Shown: positions 1 to 7,408, counted from the stretch's first letter. The stretch: 17,664 nucleotides of DNA from a bacterium (GCA_024231375.1 JAAEQP010000654.1:1-17664); one strand, 5' to 3'. Notes: generated by a model not told the origin, from the sequence alone. Made by a program: numbers and translations.

Positions 1-11
1 ATCCACGCTTC

Positions 12-40
12 TTGCGAACTGCCCCTCCCTGTAGCATAAT
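12..40 (+). promoter_or_regulatory. Sigma70-like promoter for the GH32-like gene
   Basis: A -35 box TTGCGA (12-17) and a -10 box CATAAT (35-40, five of six consensus bases) are separated by 17 bases. Transcription would begin near base 47, giving a leader of about 75 bases that starts with the hairpin at 44-66. The call rests on consensus matching only. Confidence 0.45.
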
Positions 41-43
41 CCG

Positions 44-66
44 AGTTCCCGCTGCTGCGGGAGACT
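44..66 (+). other. Leader hairpin upstream of the GH32-like gene
   Basis: TCCCGC (47-52) pairs perfectly with GCGGGA (57-62) around the tetraloop TGCT. AGT (44-46) pairs with ACT (64-66) across one bulged G. No T tract follows, so it is unlikely to be an intrinsic terminator. If the promoter at 12-40 is real, the hairpin lies at the very 5' end of the mRNA, where it could protect the transcript. Alternatively it is the tail of an upstream unit outside the window. Confidence 0.35.
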
Positions 67-123
67 GAACGACGATGCCGTGGTCAATTCCATTCAATAC
101 GCCACTTCCATAGGGAGAGTCTA

Positions 124-2415
124 ATGAGAGTCGCAAGCGGAAGCCTGGTTTCATCGCTGCATCTATGCGCGGTACTTGCGGGGAGCGCATGGGCGGAGGA
201 TGCTCCATTGAAGGACAAGACCCTTGTGGTTTGGGCGGTGCCATCGACCCTGGACCAGGGAGGTGGCAGCGCGTTAACCATCGACAATCTCAACGACGGG
301 TTTGACGCCATCGTCTTCGCCGAACTGACCCCCAAGAAGTGGATGCCGGGCAGCAATAGCTTCTCGCGCACCGAGAAAGACCAAGCGGATTGGCCGGAAG
401 AGACGGTGGCGCAGGGCAAATTCGTCCAGATAGCGATTGTATATAAGGGCAAGCTTGTGATGGCCTACCGCAACGGCGAGCTGTTCGCCAAGTACGCTCA
501 CGACGAACCTCTTGAGTTCCCACGTAGCTCGGCCGTTCTCATCGGCAAGCGGCACATGGGGGGCGGCAAGTTCATCGGCAAGGCCTTCGAGGGCACCATC
601 CAGGATGCGCGCGTCTACGACGTGGCCCTGGACCAAGCCACCATCGCGAAGTTGAAGCCCGGCGAAGCCGCAGGACCCGACCCTTGGGCGTGGTGGGCGT
701 TCTGCAAGGGCGACCTGCTGCCCGACCGCACGGGCCGATACGGCGATATCCGACTGAGCGGCGATGTCCGGCTAACGGACAAGGGTCTCGAGCTCAAGGG
801 GAAGGACAGCCTATTCCTGGCCTATCCGGGTTCGGAAGCGGACGCTATCGAGGCGCCGCCAGCCAACTGGCGGGAAGGGGCCGGCGTTCCTGACAGCGTC
901 GTGCTGTCGACGCGGGTGTTCCGCGAACGTCTCCTGGAGGATCCGTGGCGTCCGGGCTACCACTTCGCGGTCCCCGAGGACTGGGGCCGGCCAGGCGACA
1001 CCAACGGCGCGTTCTACGCCAACGGCCGGTATCACCTGATGTACCTGTACGCGCGCAAGGAGTCGGGGTTCTGCTGGGGGCACATCTCCAGCAACAACCT
1101 GATCCATTGGCGCCATCATCCCGATGCCATCGGACCCGGCGGCGGCGATGAAGGGTGCTTCAGCGGCGGCGCGTTCGTCGACGACGACGGCACGGCCTAT
1201 CTGTCGTACTGGATGTTGTGGGGCGCGCGTGGACTGGGCCTGGCAAAGAGCAGCGACCCCCATTACGACCGTTTTGAAAAGCTCCCCGAGAATCCGGTCG
1301 TTGAATCGACGGAGTGGGGACTCACCGAGGTGAAGGACGCCGACGGCAATCCGGTCATCTATGGTTCCGCCGATCCGACCAACGTCTGGAAGAAGGACGG
1401 CGTCTATTACATCGCCGCGGGCAACCTGCTTGTGCTCAACAAGTACGGGCGCAAGGAAGACTCGCCGCCCGAAATGCAGGGCGACTGGCTCGACCTGCTG
1501 AAGTCCAACGATCTCAAGGAATGGGAATACGTCCACCGGTTCTACGACCGCAATCCGGAATGGACCGACGTGAGCGAAGACAACATGTGCCCGAGCTTTC
1601 TGCCGTTGCCTTCCAGTCCGGAAGGCGGCGCGCCCAGCGGCAAGCATCTCCTCCTGTTCATCGCCCACAACCGGGGCACCCAGTACTACGTTGGCGACTA
1701 CGACACGGTCAATGACAAGTTCATCCTCAACAACCACGGCCGCATGTCGTGGGTGGATAACACCTACTTCGCGCCCGAAGCGCTCATCGACGGCCAAGGT
1801 CGTCAAATCATGTGGGCCTGGCTCACGGACAACCCGGATGGCGAGGAAGCCAAAGGTTGGTCGGGCGTGTTCGGTTTGCCGCGGACCCTCTGGCTCGGCG
1901 ACGACGGAACGTTGCGTATGGCGCCCGTCCAGGAACTCGCCATGTTGCGTCAAGGGGAGCGGAGTTGGGCCGACATCGCACTCGACGACGGCCAGACGCA
2001 AGCGCTGGAGGGCGTCGAAGGCGACTCATGTGAGTTGGCCATCACCCTCACTCCCGGTACGGCCAAGCAATGTGGCGTGAAGGTGCGGACCTCGCCCGGC
2101 GGTGAAGAGCAGACCCTCTTGTACTACGACGTTGACGCTAAGGAACTCGTGTTCGACGCGACCCAGAGCGGCGTCACCGGCCGGAAGGTCGTCGAACGTG
2201 CGCCCTTCGAACTGGGAGCGGGGGAGACCCTCAACCTCCGGGTCTTCGTGGACAAGTCCGTTATCGAAGTCTACGCCAACGACCGGCAAGCCATCGGCCG
2301 CCGCGTCTACCCCGGCCGCGACGACAGTCTGGGCGTCCAGATTTTTGCGAACGGCGGTGCGGCTACGTTCAAGGCCGTCACGGCGTGGGATATGATGCCT
2401 TCGAATCCGTATTGA
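124..2415 (+). CDS. Secreted GH32-like glycoside hydrolase with N-terminal LamG-like domain
   Basis: The 763-residue product has a Sec signal peptide (1-24, cut after AWA). A concanavalin/LamG-like beta-sandwich follows (about 30-180; GTIQDARVYDVAL is typical). Next comes a five-bladed propeller of the GH32 type (about 270-600) and a C-terminal beta-sandwich (about 630-755; SVIEVYAND resembles the GH32 C-domain). GH32 enzymes hydrolyse fructans or sucrose-like beta-fructosides. The nucleophile motif is recognisable as GDTNG (D292), with FSGGAFVDDDG at 346-356. The transition-state Asp is in ADP (D417), where the usual preceding Arg is Ala. At the usual EC acid/base motif the sequence reads EDNMCPSF, with Met488 where Glu is expected; E485 and D486 lie nearby. 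Substrate and activity are therefore uncertain. GGGAGAG at 113-119 supports the ATG. The gene has its own promoter and converges on the next gene. Confidence is high for family membership and low for fructan specificity. Confidence 0.9.
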   Translation: MRVASGSLVSSLHLCAVLAGSAWAEDAPLKDKTLVVWAVPSTLDQGGGSALTIDNLNDGFDAIVFAELTPKKWMPGSNSFSRTEKDQADWPEETVAQGKFVQIAIVYKGKLVMAYRNGELFAKYAHDEPLEFPRSSAVLIGKRHMGGGKFIGKAFEGTIQDARVYDVALDQATIAKLKPGEAAGPDPWAWWAFCKGDLLPDRTGRYGDIRLSGDVRLTDKGLELKGKDSLFLAYPGSEADAIEAPPANWREGAGVPDSVVLSTRVFRERLLEDPWRPGYHFAVPEDWGRPGDTNGAFYANGRYHLMYLYARKESGFCWGHISSNNLIHWRHHPDAIGPGGGDEGCFSGGAFVDDDGTAYLSYWMLWGARGLGLAKSSDPHYDRFEKLPENPVVESTEWGLTEVKDADGNPVIYGSADPTNVWKKDGVYYIAAGNLLVLNKYGRKEDSPPEMQGDWLDLLKSNDLKEWEYVHRFYDRNPEWTDVSEDNMCPSFLPLPSSPEGGAPSGKHLLLFIAHNRGTQYYVGDYDTVNDKFILNNHGRMSWVDNTYFAPEALIDGQGRQIMWAWLTDNPDGEEAKGWSGVFGLPRTLWLGDDGTLRMAPVQELAMLRQGERSWADIALDDGQTQALEGVEGDSCELAITLTPGTAKQCGVKVRTSPGGEEQTLLYYDVDAKELVFDATQSGVTGRKVVERAPFELGAGETLNLRVFVDKSVIEVYANDRQAIGRRVYPGRDDSLGVQIFANGGAATFKAVTAWDMMPSNPY

Positions 2416-2554
2416 CTGGGAAGGCGGCCATGACCCGCAACGCCGAAGGGTAGACTGACGGGGCATTGCAGGATCGGGGCCTCGAGCAGTCTGGTGCCCA
2501 CACGGACCCGCTTGGCGATGGCAGTTGTGGATGCGATGTGAGGCCACCGGAGAG

Positions 2555-2590
2555 CGAGCGAGCGCCAGCCAGGCAGGCGTCCGCTCGTTT
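2555..2590 (+). terminator. Possible terminator hairpin between convergent genes
   Basis: CGAGCG (2555-2560) pairs with CGCTCG (2582-2587). Inside it, after a two-by-two internal loop, CGCC (2563-2566) pairs with GGCG (2576-2579). Only TTT follows on the plus strand, so an intrinsic terminator would be weak. It lies 140 bases after the plus-strand stop and 7 bases beyond the minus-strand stop, the right place for ending convergent transcripts. The rest of the 2416-2596 gap shows nothing else. Confidence 0.3.
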
Positions 2591-2596
2591 GACTGG

Positions 2597-4450
2597 CTAC
2601 TCCGGGTGGTCCGGGTTCGCAACACTGAAGCGTAAGCCGCTCGCCGGGTGGCCGTCGGTGTCCGTTACCCGAAACACGAACCCCCAGTTCTTGCCGCCGT
2701 TGGAGATCTTGATCAGGATGGGCGTGGGGCCTTTCGGGAGTGTCACGGGAACAATGTCGCGGTCGAGAAACGCCGCGCCTTCGTGGGGATAGTCGTAGAC
2801 GAGTTCGTCGCCGATCCACAGCTTGCCGGAATCGTTGGTGCCGATCCGGAGGTGGACGTGCCGCTCTTCCGGCGACGTCACGTAGCACAGGGCGTACGCG
2901 CAGACGTTCTCGGTATGATCGAAGACTCTGGTGAGGTCCACCGAGGCGAGCTGTCCTGCTTGTCGATACTCGGACCACCGGATTGTCCCGCCAGCGCCGT
3001 CGTACTCGCCGTGCAGGTCGATGCCTTCTTCGGGTGGATACACGGCATCGTGCCCGTCCAATCGGCTGGCGGCGGGAAAAGGTCCCAGCAGCATCCAATG
3101 CGTCCGCGTACCGTAATGCTCGCGCAGGCTCAGGTCCGCCCCGTTGAGATGGTCCAAGGCGACGTGCCAACCATCTTCGATTTCCTGACGAGCCCGATTG
3201 GACGCCGGGATCAGTCTGACCAACGGGAGATCATGGGGTCCCATGAAACTCATTGCCGGCACTACGCCGAGGTCCTTCGAGTAGTCCCCAAGTCGCAGGT
3301 GGCGCACCTGCTCCGCGAGCGCGCGAAGCTTCGGAGTTGCGACCACGTCCTTCCGAGCCATGGCGTGCAGGTGGTCGCCGAAGACAGCTTCGCCCCCGTA
3401 CTGCTCCAGCCCGCCGCCAACGATAACGTCGCCTCCGTGGTGACTGTAGATCCAGTTGTAACGCCTCGAGATCATCAGAGAGCCCGCATACGCCTGGCTG
3501 AACTCGTCCACCGACATGCCGGGCGCATAGACCTTGTCCTGGCTGAAGCCAAAGGGCCACACGCCGGCCGCAATGCTGCATCGTTCACGCCAGTAATCCC
3601 ACCCGCGTTCGCTCAAGAGTCTGTGGAAGACCTCGGTGCGCGCCCAAGCGTGCCCCAACACGTACCGGATGTTCGCATTGCGGTAGGTGTATTCGCTGCA
3701 GCAGTGGACGCCGCCGGGCGCGTCGCGTCGCGCCGCCTCCTCGATCCAGGCGGCCTGGATGTGAGCGCCCAGCGTCAGGCCCTGTTCCGGCAACGTCAGC
3801 AAGACAACGTCGGGAAACTCATCGAAGAGCGCCTGAATAGCTCCGGTCATTCGTTTTCGGATCTGCGCCACCAAGTCTCTGCGCGAGTAGCCGTCGTACG
3901 AGTAGCCTTCCCAGTCAAACGCGTACTGTTCGTTGATGTACTCGATATCGAGTGCGATGCCCGTGCATCCCGAGTCCCGTGCGAAAACGCCGAATTGCCG
4001 GAAGTTGTTCTCGATGCGCTGCCAGGCGGTGTCGTTGAACCATTCGAAATGGTTGTCGAACGCGATCTTGAGAAAGGTTTCCATACCCAACTCGCGGCAG
4101 ACCGCGTTGGCCTGTTTCGTCTTCTGAAACGTCTCGTCGCTTTCACCGATGGTCCACGGTTTCCCGTCGGTGGCCCAGACGTCGTCCGACCATTCCCGCA
4201 CGACCTTGTTGAGAAAGAAGCCGTCTATGCCGAGCCGTTGCCATTCCTCGGCATGGGCGATGATATTGTCCGGCGTGGCAGAGAACACGAGCGTCTTGGG
4301 CGGAGAGGACGGCTCGCCTTGACCGTACGTCAATCCCGGCTCGGCCTCGCGAGCGGCATCCTGAAGAGAACGCGTCGGCGCGACCGGGAGAGACGTGCCG
4401 GGCACTGCCAGAGACATCAGAAGCAAACAAGCGAGAAGTCTGAGATGCAT
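2597..4450 (-). CDS. Secreted barrel-like putative glycosidase with C-terminal beta-sandwich module
   Basis: The 617-residue product has a Sec signal peptide (about 1-20, MHLRLLACLLLMSLAV). Residues about 50-400 look like an alpha/beta barrel: repeated strand-helix units with acidic residues at strand ends, such as GIALDIEY (D168, E170), LTLPEQG (E222) and CSEYTY (E253). I cannot assign a named CAZy family. Residues about 448-605 form a separate beta-rich module starting WMLLGPFP and including RIGTNDSGKLWIGDEL and ILIKISNGGKNWGF. This pattern recurs in secreted proteins of Planctomycetota-type bacteria and resembles PA14/galactose-binding folds. The protein is probably exported and acts on or binds a polysaccharide, which fits the neighbouring GH32-like gene. 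A G-rich stretch precedes the start, with only a weak ribosome site. A 649-codon plus-strand frame covers the same DNA, but it is Arg/Val-rich with no domain or signal peptide. Confidence 0.8.
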   Translation of the reverse strand: MHLRLLACLLLMSLAVPGTSLPVAPTRSLQDAAREAEPGLTYGQGEPSSPPKTLVFSATPDNIIAHAEEWQRLGIDGFFLNKVVREWSDDVWATDGKPWTIGESDETFQKTKQANAVCRELGMETFLKIAFDNHFEWFNDTAWQRIENNFRQFGVFARDSGCTGIALDIEYINEQYAFDWEGYSYDGYSRRDLVAQIRKRMTGAIQALFDEFPDVVLLTLPEQGLTLGAHIQAAWIEEAARRDAPGGVHCCSEYTYRNANIRYVLGHAWARTEVFHRLLSERGWDYWRERCSIAAGVWPFGFSQDKVYAPGMSVDEFSQAYAGSLMISRRYNWIYSHHGGDVIVGGGLEQYGGEAVFGDHLHAMARKDVVATPKLRALAEQVRHLRLGDYSKDLGVVPAMSFMGPHDLPLVRLIPASNRARQEIEDGWHVALDHLNGADLSLREHYGTRTHWMLLGPFPAASRLDGHDAVYPPEEGIDLHGEYDGAGGTIRWSEYRQAGQLASVDLTRVFDHTENVCAYALCYVTSPEERHVHLRIGTNDSGKLWIGDELVYDYPHEGAAFLDRDIVPVTLPKGPTPILIKISNGGKNWGFVFRVTDTDGHPASGLRFSVANPDHPE

Positions 4451-4547
4451 GCGGCCCCCCGGGTCGTTCTCACTGGATCGAGACCACGGAGTGGGTGGAT
4501 GAACACGTGGCCCGAATCTCTATCCGGAAGCGGGAATCCTGGTCACA

Positions 4548-4576
4548 AGTATGCCTCAACGGAACGCGCATCTCAA
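4548..4576 (-). promoter_or_regulatory. Sigma70-like promoter for the minus-strand barrel protein gene
   Basis: Read on the minus strand, TTGAGA (4576-4571, five of six -35 bases) and CATACT (4553-4548, four of six -10 bases) are 17 bases apart. Transcription would start near 4541, giving a leader of about 90 bases before the ATG at 4450. A direct repeat CCGTTGAG (4579-4572 and 4562-4555) overlaps the -35 box and the spacer and could be a regulator site. Confidence 0.45.
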
Positions 4577-4721
4577 CGGGAGGCAGAGGCCTATTGAGCA
4601 CTCCAAACGGACACCTGCCACCTCCCATCGCGCGAGACTGCTGTCCAAGTGGATGACACGCACGCTGAGCGGGGCATGTCGACGGAAACCAATCGTCTTC
4701 TCCCGGACGGAGCCCCGTTCC

Positions 4722-4751
4722 TTGCGGATGGGGGGGGGCGTCCTCTAGACT
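4722..4751 (+). promoter_or_regulatory. Possible promoter of the epimerase gene with poly-G spacer
   Basis: TTGCGG (4722-4727) and TAGACT (4746-4751) are 18 bases apart and resemble -35 and -10 boxes. Transcription would start near 4758, about 35 bases before the preferred start codon. Nine consecutive G bases fill much of the spacer. The match is modest. Apart from this and the minus-strand promoter, I see nothing supportable in the 4451-4792 gap. Confidence 0.35.
4730..4738 (+). repeat. Nine-G homopolymer tract
   Basis: Nine uninterrupted G bases lie between the candidate -35 and -10 boxes of the epimerase promoter. It is the longest homopolymer I noticed in the window. Such tracts are prone to slippage and, in other bacteria, can switch promoters by changing spacer length. 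Here that is only a possibility. Confidence 0.9.
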
Positions 4752-4779
4752 GCCTGTAGGGAAACTCACTCACGGATAT

Positions 4780-4783
4780 GGAG
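4780..4783 (+). promoter_or_regulatory. Ribosome binding site deciding the epimerase start
   Basis: GGAG lies 9 bases before the ATG at 4793 and overlaps the alternative in-frame ATG at 4778. The upstream ATG has only AGGGA at a long distance. This favours 4793, which also gives the usual short lead (MKRVLITG) into the NAD-binding motif. Confidence 0.6.
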
Positions 4784-4792
4784 ATAGCTCGG

Positions 4793-5752
4793 ATGAAACG
4801 AGTGTTGATTACGGGGGCGGCGGGATTCATTGGTTCGCACCTGGCCGACCGGCTGCTTGCGCGTGGCGACACTGTCGCGGGGGTGGACAATTTCGACCCC
4901 TTTTACGACCCGGCCATCAAACGCCGCAACCTTGCTGGAGCGCTGGCGCACAAGGCCTACGAGTTCTACGAACTCGACATCCGCGACCAAGCAAGGGTGA
5001 CGGAGTTGTTCGAGGCGGTGAGGCCCGATGTGGTGGTCCATCTTGCAGCCCGCGCCGGGGTGCGTCCGTCGCTCGAGGATCCCAACCTCTATCACAAAGT
5101 GAACATCATCGGTTCCCAGCACATCCTGGATGCATGCCGCGCCTACGAACCCTCGCACCTGGTCTTCGCGTCCAGTTCGTCCGTTTACGGTGGATCGACC
5201 GACGTGCCCTTCACCGAGGAGAACCCGGTGGCCCGGCCGGTGAGTCCCTATGCCGCCACGAAACGCATGAACGAACTGATGGGGCACGTGTACCACCACG
5301 TGTACGGGTTGCGCGTGACCATGCTCCGGTTTTTCACCGTGTACGGTCCGCGGCAGCGCCCCGAGATGGCCATCCACAAGTTCACGCGGCTCATCGACAA
5401 CGGTGAACCCATCCCCATGTTCGGCGACGGGACCTCCCAACGCGACTACACCTTCGTCGACGACATCATGGACGGGTTGACCAAGGCTGTGGACACGCCC
5501 TTCGACTTTGAAATCTTCAATCTGGGCGAAAGCCGGACCACGGCCCTCAAGGACCTTATCGCGATGATCGCCGGCGCTCTGGGCAAAGAGGTCCAGATCA
5601 AGAACCTGCCATTTCAGTCGTCCGACATGGTTGTGACCTACGCCAATATCGACAAGGCCCGCCGCATGCTCGGGTATGCCCCGTGCGTCCAGATTGAGGA
5701 AGGCGTCGAGCGTTTTGTAGCGTGGTACAGGGAACAATCGAAACTCACGTGA
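4793..5752 (+). CDS. NAD-dependent nucleotide-sugar epimerase (extended SDR, UDP-glucuronate 4-epimerase-like)
   Basis: The product has 319 residues from the preferred start; an upstream ATG at 4778 adds five (MEIAR). Numbering from 4778, the Rossmann motif GAAGFIG is at 13-19, and D37 in GVDNF should bind the NAD ribose. HLAARAGVR is at 88-96, the catalytic Ser lies in ASSSSVYG (131-138), and YAATK carries Tyr158 and Lys162. RFFTVYGPRQRPEMA and the RDYTFVDDI motif are strongly characteristic of UDP-glucuronate/UDP-glucose 4-epimerase-type enzymes, which interconvert sugar-nucleotide epimers for polysaccharide or lipopolysaccharide synthesis in the cytoplasm. NFDPFYDPAIKRRNL resembles the glucuronate epimerase branch, but the exact substrate cannot be read from sequence. 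Length is normal for the family. The gene is preceded by its own candidate promoter and separated from the downstream operon by 107 bases. Confidence 0.93.
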   Translation: MKRVLITGAAGFIGSHLADRLLARGDTVAGVDNFDPFYDPAIKRRNLAGALAHKAYEFYELDIRDQARVTELFEAVRPDVVVHLAARAGVRPSLEDPNLYHKVNIIGSQHILDACRAYEPSHLVFASSSSVYGGSTDVPFTEENPVARPVSPYAATKRMNELMGHVYHHVYGLRVTMLRFFTVYGPRQRPEMAIHKFTRLIDNGEPIPMFGDGTSQRDYTFVDDIMDGLTKAVDTPFDFEIFNLGESRTTALKDLIAMIAGALGKEVQIKNLPFQSSDMVVTYANIDKARRMLGYAPCVQIEEGVERFVAWYREQSKLT

Positions 5753-5785
5753 TCGATACGGCCCCTTTTGCGCATTTAGGTATAG

Positions 5786-5843
5786 ACAGGCCGACAGGTT
5801 AGGCATGACGCCTAACGGCGGAGGGGGCGCAGGTCTGTCCTGT
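5786..5843 (+). promoter_or_regulatory. Structured leader upstream of the vWA/MoxR operon
   Basis: A perfect inverted repeat, GTTAGGC (5798-5804) and GCCTAAC (5810-5816), encloses a five-base loop. Directly flanking it, ACAGG-CCG-ACAG (5786-5797) can pair with CTGTCCTGT (5835-5843), giving nine more pairs with a CCG bulge. The structure ends two bases before the ribosome binding site at 5846. It lacks a T tract, so it is not an obvious terminator. It could be a leader RNA element, or the 19-base inverted repeat could be an operator. TATAGA at 5781-5786 looks like a -10 box but has no matching -35. Confidence 0.4.
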
Positions 5844-5845
5844 GT

Positions 5846-5854
5846 GGGAGGTGA
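5846..5854 (+). promoter_or_regulatory. Strong ribosome binding site deciding the start at 5860
   Basis: GGGAGGTGA is nearly a full Shine-Dalgarno sequence. Its core ends 8 bases before the ATG at 5860. It lies inside the longer frame that would begin at GTG 5842, which argues against that start. Confidence 0.75.
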
Positions 5855-5859
5855 CGCAA

Positions 5860-7404
5860 ATGGATCCCTTGATACACACCATCCGGAAGGTCAGGCTTCG
5901 GCTGACGATCATCCAGTGGATCGAGTTGACGGTGCGCGGGCTCATGGCCGCCACGTGCGCGGCCTGCCTGTGGCTGGTGGTCACGCGCCTGTTCCCCCAA
6001 CTGGGCGACCACGCGATTCCCGGCGCCGTTCTGCTGCTGCTCGGGTTCCTGTTCGGAATCGTCGGCGCCATGGCATGGCGTCCCTCGATGCTGCGGTCTG
6101 CCTTGGCCGCGGACGGGCACCTGGGCCTGAAGGAACGCGTCACCAGTTCCTACGAACTCGCCGACCGGAAGGACGGGATGTTCGCCGCTCTCCATGAAGA
6201 CGCGCGTAACGTCGTTAATTCCATCCATTTAGGGAAGGCGTTCCCGGTCCATCCGCCCCGATTGGCCCGATGGCTGGCTGTGGCGCTCGCCGTATACGGT
6301 CTCGGCGCTCTATTTCTCCCCGAATTCGACCTGCTCGGGTACCGCGAGATGCAGGAACAGATTCAGAAACAGACCCAGGCGAAGCGCGTGTTCGCGGATC
6401 GCCTGCGCAATTCGGCGCGGCCGCTGCGTGACGAGAACGACCCCGAGGTGGGTGACCTGGCCGCGATGGCGGAAGCGGTCGAGCGTATCGCCGAAGCCGT
6501 TGAAATGGGCGAATTGACCGAGAAACAGGCCGTGGCCAAGCTTTCCGACGTGGCCGCGGACATGGCCTCCGAGCGCGAGCAATTGGCGGCGAAGACACCC
6601 GCGCCCAACCTCCGTGGCGACACCAGCGAACTTGGCGCCATGGCAGGCATTGCCGACGATATGGAGAACGGCCGGTTTGATGACGCCGCCGAGAAGCTGG
6701 CGGAGATGAAGGAAAAACTCGAGTCGGGCGCGATGTCCGCCGAAGACGCCCAGAGTCTTGCCGCGGACATGAAGAAGATGGCCGACATGCTGGGCGGCGA
6801 GAACACGGCGTTGGGCGAAGCGTTGGCCAAGGCCGCTACGGGTCTCAGCGCGGGCAACATGAGCCAAATGGATATGGGACAGGCGCTTAAGGCCATGGAA
6901 GGCATGCAGGCGTCCCTTGGCGATATGGCATCCATGATGGCCCAGATGGAGGCCATGGATAGCGCCATGAACGGGTTCGGGGAGGCCCAGTCCGAATTGC
7001 TGGGTCGGCAACTCGCCGAGCAGTTCGCAGGGCAGGGGTTCCAGCCCGGCCAAGGATGGGGCGAGTCGAACGGCGGACTCGGCGGGCCCGGCCGAGGCCG
7101 AGGCAATCAGATCGGCGACCTGCCTGACACCGAGGGCGCATTGGAAGAATCCATGCTGCCCGGTGACATGACCCAGGGTAAGATCCTGGCCAGTATCATG
7201 CAGCGCGCCGCACCCGATGGCGACGAGCAGTCGACCATCGAATTCAAGACGGAGGCCTTGGTGCAGATTCAGGCTCAGGCCGAGCAGGCGCTGACGAAGG
7301 AAGAGATCCCGCCGGGCGCCAAGGAATTCGTGAAGAACTACTTTGGCTCACTGGAGCCCGATCGGCGCGGTCCCGTGGCCCGGCCGAAGCCGGTGGAGGA
7401 GTAG
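5860..7404 (+). CDS. Membrane-anchored helical, Met-rich protein of unknown function, first gene of the operon
   Basis: I do not recognise a named family. The 514-residue product has a basic N-terminus (MDPLIHTIRKVRLR) and two close membrane segments (about 25-45 and 52-73). A charged loop follows, then a third membrane segment (about 137-155). From 158 to about 375 it is almost wholly helical and charged, probably coiled coil, with many Met residues at 260-375 (for example MASMMAQMEAMDSAM). A Gly-rich linker (about 390-420) leads to a C-terminal helix pair ending IPPGAKEFVKNYF, a tail I associate with hypothetical proteins beside moxR/vWA genes. By the positive-inside rule the long helical part would lie outside the cytoplasmic membrane. 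The stop is 4 bases before the next gene, so it heads the operon. It may be a scaffold or adaptor; that is inference. Confidence 0.85.
   Translation: MDPLIHTIRKVRLRLTIIQWIELTVRGLMAATCAACLWLVVTRLFPQLGDHAIPGAVLLLLGFLFGIVGAMAWRPSMLRSALAADGHLGLKERVTSSYELADRKDGMFAALHEDARNVVNSIHLGKAFPVHPPRLARWLAVALAVYGLGALFLPEFDLLGYREMQEQIQKQTQAKRVFADRLRNSARPLRDENDPEVGDLAAMAEAVERIAEAVEMGELTEKQAVAKLSDVAADMASEREQLAAKTPAPNLRGDTSELGAMAGIADDMENGRFDDAAEKLAEMKEKLESGAMSAEDAQSLAADMKKMADMLGGENTALGEALAKAATGLSAGNMSQMDMGQALKAMEGMQASLGDMASMMAQMEAMDSAMNGFGEAQSELLGRQLAEQFAGQGFQPGQGWGESNGGLGGPGRGRGNQIGDLPDTEGALEESMLPGDMTQGKILASIMQRAAPDGDEQSTIEFKTEALVQIQAQAEQALTKEEIPPGAKEFVKNYFGSLEPDRRGPVARPKPVEE
7395..7401 (+). promoter_or_regulatory. 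Ribosome binding site deciding the NHL lipoprotein start
   Basis: GGAGGAG lies 7 bases before GTG 7409 and 13 before ATG 7415. It favours the GTG start, two codons upstream of the ATG. The site lies inside the end of the preceding gene, which suggests translational coupling. Confidence 0.55.
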
Positions 7405-7408
7405 TACG

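Noticed and set aside
811..2001. 396-codon minus-strand frame inside the GH32-like gene
   Set aside because: No domain or ribosome site; the plus strand carries the GH32 motifs.
2648..4597. 649-codon plus-strand frame opposite the barrel protein gene
   Set aside because: It is Arg/Val/Ala-rich, shows no domain, signal peptide or ribosome site, and mirrors the codons of a coherent secreted protein on the minus strand. High GC keeps antisense frames open.
4766..5806. 346-codon minus-strand frame opposite the epimerase
   Set aside because: The plus strand has all extended-SDR motifs in order; the minus product matches nothing.
5842..5859. Upstream GTG start for the first operon gene
   Set aside because: It would place the strong Shine-Dalgarno sequence inside the coding region; ATG 5860 is correctly spaced from it.
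7343..7408. Upstream ATG start for the NHL protein
   Set aside because: It would overlap the previous gene by about 60 bases and put 22 charged residues before the Tat signal; GTG 7409 has the ribosome site.
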